From positions 15,726,002-15,790,001 of the forward strand of contig NC_035435.2 in the NCBI RefSeq assembly GCF_002127325.2: 64,000 bases of DNA, in the 5' to 3' direction. The DNA is from Helianthus annuus. Taxonomy: Eukaryota; Streptophyta; Magnoliopsida; Asterales; Asteraceae. Within the stretch, counting starts at the first letter, position 1. Every line of letters begins with the position of its first letter. Shown piece by piece: positions 9,607 through 20,253 of the stretch. The notes under the pieces are model-generated. The model was not told the origin of the DNA, ran no database searches, and worked only from the letters and a program-made list of their open reading frames with translations. Position numbers and translations under genes: made by a program.

Positions 9607-11783
9607 GGCTAGAGGGTATGGTGACATCCCATCCTTGGAGGACCATCCGCCACGTAGGCGCCTCGTCATAGTTCTCCCAAGGATGCTCCATCACCCAAAA
9701 TAGAGGGTATGGGAGGATGGTACTAGTCTTAGTCCTCCCCACCACTTTTATGTTTTTTTTATTTTTTTTAATCTTCTACTTTTTTTAACATTTAACAAAT
9801 AAACTAACAAAATATTTTCATTAATATTAAAAAACATTACATAAACTTAAAAAAAAAAAGAAACTTAAAAAAAATTAAAAAAAAACATAAGCTTAAAAAA
9901 AATAAACTTAAAAAAAGATAAACTTCAAAAATAAGATAAACTTAAATCCTAATATATTAAAATAAGCTACTAGTCTTCGTCTTCCATGTCGTGGTCGGGT
10001 TCGTTTTGAGCGTTGTTCCAAATGTACTCCACCAAGTCCGCTTGTAGGTTATGACGTGTGTACTCGTTACGTAGAGCGAACATGTTCAAATCTTGTTGTT
10101 CCCCACTAACTGGAACATAATTTCCAGTAGACGCGTTTTCATCGTACTCGCATATCGCTCTACCTTCGTCTTCGATGACCATGTTATGAAGGATGATACA
10201 AGCGTACATAATGTTTCGTAACCGCTTTGGTGTAGCCGAACGTGCTGGATGTTCAATGATTTGCCATTTTTTTTTGTAGAACACCAAAAGCCCGTTCAAT
10301 ATCTTTCCTCGCACCCTCTTGAAACTTCGCAAACTTTTTTCTTTTATCGTCCGTCGGGTACGGAATAGTTTTAACAATTGTCGAGTACGTTGGGTATATC
10401 CCATCGGCTAGGTGGTAACCTCGCCTGTATTCCACAACCGAAATCGTAAAGCTTGTGTCTGGACCTGTACCCGCCGCTACATCATCAAATATCTGTGACT
10501 GGTATATGATGTTAAGGTCGTTGAGCGAACCAGGTAGACCAAAAAAAGCATGCCCGATCCAGAGATCCTGTGACGCAACAGCCTCTAGATTAATAGTCGG
10601 ATGTCCATGATCTCCCCTAGTATGCTGACCTTGCCAGGAAACTGGGCAGTTCTGCCACGCCCAGTGCATGCAATCAATGCTCCCGAGCATTCCTGGGAAA
10701 CAATGTCTCTGTTCGTGTGCTTGATATAACTTTTGAACGTCGTTTGCGTTCGGCTTCCGCAGGTATCGCTTGCTATACAATTTGACAACCCATCGACAAA
10801 ACTTGTGCACACATAGACGTGCGGTTCTTTCAGACATCCTTATATACTCGTCTAACGCATCGGGTGCGAAACCGTATGCCAGTTGTCGAATGGCCGACAT
10901 ACATTTTTGTAAATTACTGAAATCCCTTTGCCCCCTAGCGTCGTTTCGCAGTGTAAAAAACGGATCAGACTTGGCCATGTCGCCTGCAATACGTAAAAAC
11001 AGTGGACGACTCATGCGGAACCGACGTCGAAAAATATCGGCTGGGTACACGGGTTCGTTGGCAAAATAATCGGCTACTAGTTTATCGTGGGCGGCTATAA
11101 ATTTAAAACCAAACATAAATGAAATTAATTATAAAATGCATTTTCAAATCTATATAAAACATAATGAAAAAAATACTAAAATACCTTCTTGGTCTCGTTT
11201 TAATTTTTGTCGTCTAGTTAGCCTTTGGGACGGCGCTTCATCACCCGACATGATGACCTGAACCGCGTTCATAACCATTTTATGCATAATAGCATCCTCT
11301 TCCGAAGTTGAAGAATACCACGTAGACGAAGATGATGAAGAAATGGAAGAAATTGAAGAAATGGAAGAAGGTGAAGACATGATAATTTTTTAGAGGTAGA
11401 TGGGGTGGTAGTGGGTAAAAAATGGTATAAAATTAGATGAGTTTTTATAAAAAGGGTAGAGGGGTTATAAAATGTGAGAGAGATATGAGGTTGTAGTGAG
11501 TGAAAAGTTGTGAAAAAATGGGTAAAAGAGATAAGTATTTATAAAAGTGGGAGTGAATGGGGTATATTTTTGATTTATGACCGTTTAAATTGAATTTAAT
11601 AAATTAGAAATTAATTTTTTTTATAACGGACACTTTTCAAAAGATCGGGCCCCACATATTGACCGTCGCCAACGTCTATATGTTGACGGAAAGGACCGGG
11701 ACGGGGGGGGGGGGGGGGGGGTATGGTGTAGACGCCGTCCTTTGCCGGGGACGGATGGGAGAACTATCCCATACCGTGTAGCC
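9607..11783 (-). mobile_element. PIF/Harbinger element, tandem copy 2
   Basis: It is nearly identical to copy 1 and lies six bases (TAATTA) downstream of it in the same orientation. It has the same terminal inverted repeats, ending ATACCGTGTAGCC, a longer poly-G run near 11704, and one transposase gene. Its flanks are TTA on the left and TAA on the right, so its own target duplication is imperfect. The pair may therefore have arisen by duplication instead of two insertions. Confidence 0.9.
9970..11380 (-). pseudogene. Harbinger transposase, copy 2, frameshifted near the C-terminus
   Basis: Exon 1 is 11380 to 11185, the intron 11184-11095 and exon 2 starts at 11094, the same structure as copy 1. 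The first two thirds are open to about 10253, with the signatures GSIDCMHW and PGSLNDLN. A T-run of nine, against eight in copy 1, near 10266-10274 then shifts the frame. The C-terminal part, with the conserved HPARSATPKRLRNIMYACII segment, continues in another frame to the stop at 9970. The lesion differs from that of copy 1, so each copy is intact where the other is broken. Confidence 0.88.
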
Positions 11784-11786
11784 TAA

Positions 11787-13589
11787 TAAGCTCTTTATTT
11801 AATACAGTAATGTTCTAAAATGTTGAAGTTATACTTGGAGGTCTTCACTTGTATAATCCCATGTTAGTTTACTTTCAATGAACAATATATCTTTTACATT
11901 CATGCATTTTTTTATTGCTTTTAATTGAAAAAGACAAAAAAAAACATTAGGTGTGTTTTGATATTAAACTTGAAAATACAAAAGACTTTAAAATTATAAT
12001 TTATTTATTTTTGAAAAATTTTTATCTTCTTGGTTAACTGGATAAACAATTAAAATTCAAAATTCAAATTGAATTGAAAAAAAAAAAGATAAATACTTAA
12101 AAAAAATTGAAAGTTTAGTTGTTGTCTGTTGATGAAGTGCACACTTCTCATGAGAAGTTAAAAGTGCACGCTTCATGAGCTGAAGCATTTACTTCTTGTT
12201 AGTTGTTAAATGTTGATGAAGCGCATACTTTTGGTGAAGCGTACCCTCTGAGAGAGTATATAAAGCCTTTTTTGGAGAGTGTTCGTGAAGAGTTTGGATG
12301 AAAACCCGAAGCCGAAAGCAAAAGCTGAGCAACAATGGTGGACCGTTTCAGCGAGCTCAAAATGAAGAAAAGAGAAGAAACGGGGGTGGTGTAAATTGTG
12401 ACCCTTTGGGCGTAATTACCCTCGGGCTTAAACAGGGTGCAATGTGGAGCTTAAATCAGATGTCAAATTGGGGTTTTGTTAGGTAAGGGCACAATTTACG
12501 CCTTCGGATTGTTATGATGCAAAATTAGCATTTTGACACCCTATTTAAAGATACCTCCACCCAAACTATTGGGATTCAATTCCCATTAGCTTTTAGGCAC
12601 CCTAAAGGGAAAATTGAGGTGTTCCAACCCATTCCATGCACACAAGTTTATGATTTTAAGATTTTCAACAACCACCCGTGAAGATTCAATCATGCTTGAG
12701 CGGGTATAATTCTCTTGTATCATCCTCCGGGTGAATGGTTCATGTATGCTTAACATTAAAACTTTGTTTGGTTTTCTTTTTGGATTTGTTCTTTATTAAA
12801 TTTTGTGGAACATCTAGATGTTTGGTTTAATTAGACGATGTTTGTGGATTTTAGTTTCCTTGCATTGTAAGAGGTTTGGTAACTAAGGAGGGTATTTAGC
12901 ATCTACATATTGGTGAGTGGATTGTACAAGTTATTATTAAAAAGTTTTCTTTAATTATCAATTCAACTAATTAATTCCAATATCATGTTTAAGTGGTGTC
13001 CAATTAATCAAACGAAATTTGTGTGAAACCTAGTACCCGAATCTCGGAGGGAGATGCTTTTCTTAAATTTGATAACTTTTCTAATCAATTTCTTTCCCTT
13101 GCAATAAAAATTCTCAAAACCAACTCAGATGTCAATTTTTTTATGTACTTGGATAATTATCTGACGAATTCCTTAAGGATACGATCTTACTATTGATTAG
13201 ACCACGCCATCTGCATCATTTAACGCCCATCATGCCCAAAAAAGCTCCATCTTGGCAGGGGCGTCATTCCACTACGCATAGTGTAAGGGGAAAAGGCAAA
13301 CGCCTTTTATTTCAAATATGAGTTTTATTATACCACACCAAGCATTCAAACATGACTCTTTATGGTTTAGTGAAGAGAGGGAAAAGGTTCATTTTAATCT
13401 ATCGGGTTGAGTTGACCACTTGGAGCTTGTATAAAAGAACTTTGAGAACTCTCGGCAATATGCCATTTTAGCTAACTTTTTATTTAGCTAACTTAACAAA
13501 CCCTAACCTAAGTCTTCAAAAGTAGATTTATCTAATTGGCTCTCTCTTGAAAAAATCTTGAAGACATTGGTAATAAAGTTATTTTTTAA
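11787..13589. other. Gene-free stretch with possible solo Athila/Tat-type LTR
   Basis: No convincing protein is seen. The part from about 12112 to 13219 resembles an Athila/Ogre-type LTR. It has a TATA box TATATAAA at 12257, a later ATGCTTGAGCGG motif near 12692 recalling the ATGAGCGGCTAA motif of G2 and G3, and an end ...CTGCATCA near 13219. No clear TSD was found. An imperfect palindrome at 12131-12176 surrounds CTTCTCATGAGAAG. The rest is AT-rich. Confidence 0.35.
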
Positions 13590-13873
13590 GGTTGTGGGGT
13601 GTGAATCCCCTTACCCCATCCTCCACATCGCATCCACCCCACCACCTTCCCCTACATCCCTATCAAGAAGGATGGATCCCTTTCATCCCCTTCCATAAAT
13701 CAAGAGAGACACAGGGAGAATCAAGAGGGAGACAGAGATGTGTTAAAGAAGTGGAGTTCGGGGAAGACGGGGATAATTCACCGATGACACCGAAAATAGA
13801 ACGGGGGATGTACGTTCCCCGTCGAGGCCGGAGGCCACGTCGCCTCCTCTTCCCCTTCCCACACCCCATGGTC
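13590..13873. mobile_element. Putative Harbinger-type MITE (284 bp)
   Basis: TAA flanks both sides (13587-13589 and 13874-13876). The ends are partly complementary: the left reads GGTTGTGGGGTGTG and the reverse of the right GACCATGGGGTGTG. The GC-rich inside differs from the surroundings. Frames of 68-94 codons here appear incidental. The short imperfect terminal repeats limit certainty. Confidence 0.5.
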
Positions 13874-14073
13874 TAATACAAAAACAGGAAATTTCATAAT
13901 ATCTATCTACGGTTTCAAAACACTAAAAATATCAAATTTTACTCCTTTGAATAAAATAATTTAATGAATTTCTATATAACAGCTAATTTTTACCGGTTAA
14001 TACCAAAATATTATTAAGTGAGAAAGTATTTACCGTCACAAGTTGTTTCTTATGATTTACTATAAAATGGAAA

Positions 14074-16505
14074 GAGTAAATTACTTTTTGAGTACATGTG
14101 TTTTATTGGTTTTAGACAGTTGAGTCCAAAATCAAAAAGTATTACACTTTGAGTATCTGGTTGGTAAATCTATAATTCTTTGAGTCAAATTTTTTAACTT
14201 TGTTAGAATTATAAGTTAAATGCCCGAATAGTCCTTATGGTTTGTCCTTTTTTCACCTTTAATCTCTAACTTTCTAAAATTAAAGCTATAGTCCCTAACT
14301 TTCAATTTTCGTTCCCGGATAGTCCCTGTGCCTAATCAGTTAATTTTCTCAGTTAAGAGGGTGTGAAATGACAAAAATACTCTTTCCTTAATAAGGTCAA
14401 ACCACATGGATTATCCGGGCATTTAATAAATAAAAAAATAAAAATTTAATTAATAAGTCAATTTTCAAACGAGCCCCATAACCTACCTCACCCTCACCCT
14501 ACCCCTATCATCTTCTTCTTCCCTTACCCACCTGCAAATCTAATTAAACCAACCCCACCACCTACAAATGGTGGGCTGGTTTGGGTTCTTGTTTTCTTCA
14601 GGTAAGGTACAATGACTGATGATGAAGATGAATGGTATGGGATGATGTTGTGATGAAAGATGATAATGTTTCTGATCTAGCTCAGATGAGGTTGATGACG
14701 GTGATAAGAGATTATGTAGGTTCAGAATGAGACTCGAATCGATGAACGGTGATTAAGAGGTTGAAGGTGATTTGTGTTTGATCGATGATGACGATGAACT
14801 GAGACTCGAATCTAGGATGAAAGGGTGTCTCGGATCCGCCACAACGACCATCGCTACCATCATCACCACTGCCACTACCACCATCGCCGCCATTATCACC
14901 ACTACCATTACCACCATCTGCCACAACCACCACCACCACCGCCGCCATCTCCACCACCGCCATTACCACCAGTGTCGCCATCATCACCACTCATCTGAAG
15001 ATGTAACCGGTTTGTCATAAACTCTGCTTATTTTGCCTGCAGTTTATTTTGCCAGAAATCAAGATATCGGTGTTTGTCATAAACTCTGCTTATGATTCAT
15101 ACCGGGTTAATATATTCATGTGTGTAACTCATTTGCTTATAGAATCTCAAGAAATCTGTCTTTTTATAATTCATTATCTCTGCTTCACAGGGTGGGGGTT
15201 GGTTATCTGGTGGTGGTTATTTAATGGAGGGTGTTTGAAGGCAAGAGAGATACGAGAGGGGAGAAGCAGAGGGAAAGAAAGAGAGGGGGGTGGGGTTGGT
15301 TTTTTTTTTTTTTTATAATTGGTAGATTCTACAGGTGTATATAATATATATGTATTTAATTAATGATTTTGTTTAATATTAAGGGTAATTTTGTCATTTC
15401 ACACGCAGCTAACACCAAAACTAACCCTCATCCACGTCAGGGACTATCCGGGAACGAAATGCAAAAAATTGGGGACTATAGGTGTAATCTTAGAAAGTTA
15501 AGGACTAAAGATGAAAAATAGACAAAACACAGGGACTATCCGATCATTTTTCTCTAGAAATACTCTATTAACTCTTGTCAAATGAACAAATCATTTAATA
15601 AAAATACCTCATTTTAATCCTCCACCCTTCATCTTCTTTCCTAAACCAAATCTACACATCCCCCCCTCTCTCTCTCTATATAGACATCCTACCACCACCA
15701 TCACCATCCCCACAGCACCACTACCCCCACATCCTCTCTCTCTGGTCTAGACATCCTACCACCACCATCCCCACCATCATTTTTATTGGAACTCAAATAA
15801 AAATGTAAAACTTTTGGAGAAGAATATTTGGGTCAACCCGACCTCTATGTAACCCAACTATTTTGTTCCAAACCAGTTACCCAACCCACATGACCGTCAA
15901 TCTTGTGACCTCCTAAGTTTTTGGTGTAGCACTAGTAAATGTTTCCTGAATTGACGATCACTGACCAAGATAGTCTCTATTTGCAAGAGGTGGAGAAGGT
16001 AAATACCATGGGTCTCACCAACCAAATCGAAGTATCAGCTCTGAAGAACTTCCTCGGCTCCTTTCTGACGGCTAATTAATCTGCTCAACGGTCCTGAATC
16101 TTTGGAACAACAGTTAAATGTTTCTTGTTTGGGATCCTAGAAACTATTTTGCAGCAATGAAAGTGAAAGGCTTGTAGACCTTCCTTTTTATAGCAGGGAA
16201 GCTTTAGTGTACCTTGGTCACTACTGATGATGTAAGCCTAGTTTTTTTGCTACTTCTCGATTTTAGTTTGTTTTATACTTGGTTTTAAGCAGTTTCTTGT
16301 TTAATGTATTGGTGCCATGGTGGAGATGGTGGTGGTGGTGGTGATGGTGGTGACAAGAGTTAACAGAGTAATTCTAACAGCGTTAAAAAGTTGGACTCAA
16401 ACGGATAGGATTTACCAACTAAATACTCAGGGTGTTAAAGTTTTTAATTTTGGACTTAGATGGTTAATAGCATTGAAATACAGGGACTTAAAAAGTAATT
16501 TACTC
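14074..16505. mobile_element. Outer MULE, host of a second MULE
   Basis: The left end GAGTAAATTACTTTTTGAG and the reverse of the right end GAGTAAATTACTTTTTAAG begin inverted repeats of about 150 bp. The flanks AAATGGAAA (14065-14073) and AAATGAAAA (16506-16514) form a 9-bp target duplication with one mismatch. Removing 14211-15552 restores the continuity of the left inverted repeat with its right partner. The inside is CT- and CCACCATC-rich and carries no transposase. Confidence 0.8.
14211..15552. mobile_element. Inner MULE nested in the outer MULE
   Basis: Inverted repeats of about 170 bp start near AAATGCCCGAATAGTCC on the left and AAATGATCGGATAGTCC on the reverse of the right, and include the shared text CGTTCCCGGATAGTCCCTG. 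The flanks TTAGAATT and CTAGAAAT are a degenerate duplication of the outer element's sequence. The middle contains CCACCA/ATC trinucleotide runs on one strand, which produce low-complexity frames but no recognisable gene. Confidence 0.75.
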
Positions 16506-16602
16506 AAATGAAAAAATATGATATGTTTTATAGTTTTGACAGGTCTTATATGTTATTATAAAATTTATAAGGATATATGCAAATTTTTGAACTTTTAGAA
16601 AG

Positions 16603-16606
<4 letters not shown>

Positions 16607-16635
<29 letters not shown>
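16607..16635. repeat. (TA)n microsatellite
   Basis: An uninterrupted TA run lies just left of the region upstream of the FRS-type gene. Confidence 0.95.
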
Positions 16636-16636
<1 letters not shown>

Positions 16637-17029
16637 GCTAATTATAAGGAGAAAACTCACTCCAGTTGACTAAACCCTGAAAACTCACACATGTGGCTAG
16701 GATTGATCCACGTATGAACTTAGATTAAGAGTAGGCAAGGGCATAACCGTCTTTTTCCCTCCTTACCTTTTGAGATTTGTGTGACCCCTTTTGATGTGTA
16801 AGTCTGCACACGCAGACCTTTCAAGCCCTTTCAAACATTGCTTGTTCTTGTCATGGGTTTCATTAATTACATTTTGTACTTTCAAGCCCTTTCAAACATA
16901 TCTTCTCTTTTTGTTCTTCTTACATATTCATGGATATAATAGTCTCACATCTCATTTATTTCAAACCAGAGAGAGAGTGCAGTGAAAGAAAGAAACCATA
17001 CTCACCATTGAAGGCTATTTGCATTTAAC
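16636..17029 (+). other. Upstream region of the FRS-type gene
   Basis: No coding frame is supported. The stretch begins GGCTAATTATAAGGAGAAAAC immediately after the TA run. That could be a transposon end, in which case the FRS-type gene would be the transposase of a MULE whose right end lies outside the window. CCTTTCAAGCCCTTTCAAACAT-like text occurs twice (about 16819-16840 and 16880-16900). No clear TATA box was identified. Confidence 0.4.
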
Positions 17030-17434
17030 ATGGCTGATTCGAACAGCCAACACCGTCGGACCGTTGCCGGTGGTACGGAGACACTCATTGATCATCCTGG
17101 TTCACCCTTAAATGTTGTTCCTCATAATCTTTCACCTGTTTTTGCATTTAATGAAGATGAAGATGCATTGTTTGAGAATAGGGTTGTTGAAGACCCTGAA
17201 CCTATTTCTTCAGAGTTTCCAGGTGATTTTTTTTTCTGTTTTATTAAATGTACAGCTTTAAATGCATACGAGTACTTTTGTAAATTAAGGATTTCTTGTT
17301 TAGTTTTTCATTGGATTGTTCTTGAATCATTTTCTTTGTTTTTTATTTTGTATGTGTAGTTCTGAATCAAAATGCCACAAATGATGATGAAGATGGTGTT
17401 CAGAGTTGTATTTTTACACAGTTGCTATCAACAG
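17030..17434 (+). CDS. FAR1-RELATED SEQUENCE-type protein, exons 1-2
   Basis: Exon 1 (17030-17222) starts at an ATG encoding MADSNSQHRRTVAGG and ends at a CAG/GTGATT donor. A 137-bp intron ends at TGTGTAG. Exon 2 (17360-17434) encodes LNQNATNDDEDGVQSCIF and ends ACAG/GTCATT. Both exons encode an acidic, low-complexity N-terminal region with no known domain, as is usual ahead of the FAR1 DNA-binding domain. Exon 2 leaves phase 1, which fits the start of the exon at 62705 exactly. The exons in between are replaced by a 45-kb intron full of retrotransposons. The FAR1 family comprises plant nuclear transcription factors descended from MULE transposases. A transposase still carried by a MULE is the alternative. 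Confidence 0.75.
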
Positions 17435-17553
17435 GTCATTTTTGTTTATGTGAAACCATGTTTTTTTTTCTGTAGGGTTATTGTAACATACCCTTAGTTT
17501 TATGCTTTGTAGTTTGTTATTATTATTATTTATTTTATTTCTTTTGTTGGTAG

Positions 17554-17909
17554 AGGAGGAAATGTGTGGTTAGACTTTTATTTTTATTTTATATGAAACA
17601 AGCTTTTATATTTTTGTAGAAGGTGAAAAATGTGTGGCTACACTTGTATTAAGTTTTTATGAAACAAGCTTTTATATTTTGTAGAAGGTAAAAACATGTG
17701 TGGTTACACTTGTATTAAGTTTTTATAAAACAAGCTTATATATTTTGTAGGAGGTAAAAACATGTGTGGTTGGACTTGTATTTTGTTTTTTATGAAACAA
17801 GCTTTTATATTTTGTAGAAGGTAAAAATTGTGTGGCTACACTTGTATTAAGTTTTTATGAAACAAGCTTATATATTTTGTAGGAGGTAAAAACATGTGTG
17901 GTTGGACTT
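17554..17909 (+). repeat. Six ~66-bp tandem units with acceptor-like ends
   Basis: Each unit ends in a pyrimidine-rich TTTATATTTTGTAG, and the next begins with (A/G)AGGTAAAAA.ATGTGTGG. The TAG ends fall at 17553, 17619, 17684, 17750, 17817 and 17882, 65-67 bp apart. G1 inserted in the last unit; its remainder continues at 62504. Confidence 0.85.
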
Positions 17910-19762
17910 TGTAACACCCCGAACATATAAAACGTTATATTAAAAATTATAAAGTATAAATAAACGGGAAAATTTACTAACTAGAAACTTTTAACCTAGT
18001 TAGTTAATAGACTAGAAATAGCTTATGAAGGGTTAAAGGCTACTAAACAATAAGTAAAACAAAGTTGAGGGGCCTAAGTTGTAACAATTAAAAACTTAAT
18101 TGTTAGTAACAAATAAAACCAACCAAACACCCCACAAAGGGGATGTCTGATCGATCAAAACATCAGGGGCGACCCCCACTCCCTCTCAAACCCTAAGTTT
18201 CACAAAATTGATCAATTGAAGGTTAATTCTCATTCCAAATCGAAATCAAAACAGAGATTCGTGATCCTCATCACAAGAGGGTTACAAGGTATGTGAAATT
18301 TCATGAAATCTCTCAACTTGAATTTCACATGTAATTTGGGAAATTCTGAATTGTTAGTTGCATGTGTGTCTTGTGATGATTTAGGAACAACTAGAGTGTT
18401 TAGGGACAAACCCTAGGCAAATAGAAGTTGAAATCTTGCGAAATTTTGATGAATTCATAAACACCTTGTAGGTGGGTTGTGGGTTTTACAAGATGAAGAT
18501 GAACACTAGGGTTTAGAATGATTATTCTAGTGTAATTTGATCATAGAAGATAATTTCCAGAAGAGTATGATGTTTACATGCTATATGAGAGTTTTATTGA
18601 TGTTGAGTTAGCTAAAAAGTAAGCTATGAACTTGAATATGAATGGTATGAAAATTCTGCCTATATAGTGTTTGTTGAAACGCCTCAAAGGAGGCTTAAAA
18701 CTGAATTATTAAGTTAAAAACGCATAATCATGATGTATTGCAAAATGCGCGTTATGTATGTGAAACAAAGAGTTCTAAACATAAAGTGATTGAACTCTAT
18801 AGGAAAGGAAGCCGGGGTATCGAGCGGGCAAACCAGTGTAAACGCACGTTTGAAGGGCTTGCTTTAAAGGTATGTAACTTGACCCGTTACATTAAGCAAA
18901 TTTAAATCATTATAATATGCATAGTTAAATTTTAGAATGAAGGTTGCTATGAATCTAGGCGATGATATCGCTATATTGAATAATTGGTAAAAAGTTGGTT
19001 AGAACTCGTTGGTAGTCGTCAAAAGGAAGAAATTCCGTAGACGAGCCAAATGGGTCGGATAATCAAGTGAGGCATGATTAATGCTCCGGTTTGTGATAGA
19101 TTGATTATTGATATTGGTTATTATATAACATACTAGAAATACCAGATTTTAATGTATTGATACCATAGAATACTGAAATCCGAGGGTTGGGGTCTTGGTG
19201 TAATGCCCAAACCAAACAAAAACATGAACTTCCAGGTACTACCGTAAGTTACGGTGGTACCGTAACTTACGGTAGAGATCAGGGTCTTACGGTGGTTCAC
19301 TACTGTTTTACGGTGGACCAAAAGATTTCCAGGACTCACCGTAACTTACGATGACACCGTAAGTTACGGTGGAACCAGAATAACTTTCATATTTTTGTTA
19401 TTTCTAATGTGATGTTAAATCTTGGGATTATATTATATATCAATGTCAAAACTAATGATTTAACGGTTTTGATCATAGGTAATTTGGTGGATCTTACGGG
19501 TGGCGATCAAGTGATTAAATGAAGAACCGAACACTCCATTTTGAAGCTTCCGCAATGTTTTAGATCTTTTGTAGTATTTGTGTATGGGTTAAAAACACAT
19601 GTTAAACAAATTTTATAAAACGCTTTAACTTAGTCATTAGTTGACTAAGGTCTTTGTTACTTATGAACTTCGTTAACGAATGACATGCTATTTAATCAAT
19701 ATTTTTACTAGAAATGGTGTTGTTTATTATTAAAAACAAGTGAAAAATTTAAGGGTGTTACA
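17910..19762 (+). repeat. G1 5' LTR
   Basis: It begins TGTAACACCCCGAACATATA and ends AAGGGTGTTACA, next to the PBS. It contains a cluster of CCGTAA(C/G)TTACGG palindromes at 19241-19375. Confidence 0.95.
19241..19375 (+). promoter_or_regulatory. Palindrome cluster in the G1 LTR
   Basis: CCGTAAGTTACGG and CCGTAACTTACGG alternate, giving four 13-bp sites with 6-bp arms around one central base, plus two half sites TTACGGTGG. The third full site is damaged here by one G-to-A change but is intact in the 3' LTR (61977-62107). A role as a transcription-factor array is inference. Confidence 0.7.
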
Positions 19763-19765
19763 AGT

Positions 19766-19777
19766 TGGTATCAGAGC
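19766..19777 (+). other. G1 primer binding site
   Basis: TGGTATCAGAGC, three bases after the LTR, is complementary to the 3' end of initiator tRNA-Met. Confidence 0.9.
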
Positions 19778-19934
19778 TTAAGGTTGTCTACAAGTGTTCG
19801 ATTCAAGCTTAATCGACCGTCCGGTAAGAATTAACTTCAGCTAATAAATTTTATATTACGTAAAGAATAAGAAATGAATAAATATGCATGAAAAAGAGCA
19901 AGTAAGCTCATTTAAATACAAGAAATGCACAAAG

Positions 19935-20144
19935 CAAGAACGATCAAATCAAGTTGTGAACTTGATTGAATCAAAGCAAGAACGATCAAATCAAGTTGTG
20001 AACTTGATTGAATCAAAGCAAGAACGATCAAATCAAGTTGTGAACTTGATTGAATCAAAGCAAGAACGATCAAATCAAGTTGTGAACTTGATTGAATCAA
20101 AGCAAGAGTGATTAAATCAAGTTATGAACTTGATTGAATCAAAC
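19935..20144 (+). repeat. Five 42-bp tandem units, each with a hairpin, in the G1 leader
   Basis: CAAGAACGATC units start at 19935, 19977, 20019, 20061 and 20103; the last is diverged. Each unit contains AATCAAGTT-GTG-AACTTGATT, a perfect 9-bp-arm stem with a 3-base loop; in the fifth the loop reads ATG. The repetitive 75-codon frame over it is a by-product of the period. Confidence 0.93.
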
Positions 20145-20253
20145 AAGTAAAACATGTGTTATAAATGGAATGTTTAACAACTTATGTAAACATTTCAGAA
20201 ATAGAGATGGCTGATGGAGGTAATGATGATGCGGTGCCAAGATCACCGAACAA

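Noticed and set aside
12298..12486. A 62-codon frame just after a TATA box
   Set aside because: It is short, without homology or codon bias, and better explained as leader of a possible solo LTR.
13592..13876. Overlapping 94- and 68-codon frames
   Set aside because: They lie within a putative MITE, have no known motif, and both strands are open.
14712..15020. Glycine/histidine-rich frames on both strands
   Set aside because: They translate a CCACCA/ATC trinucleotide-rich tract in a MULE.
19884..20111. A repetitive NLIESKQERSNQVV frame upstream of gag
   Set aside because: It is a translation of the 42-bp leader hairpin repeat; the opposite strand is equally open.
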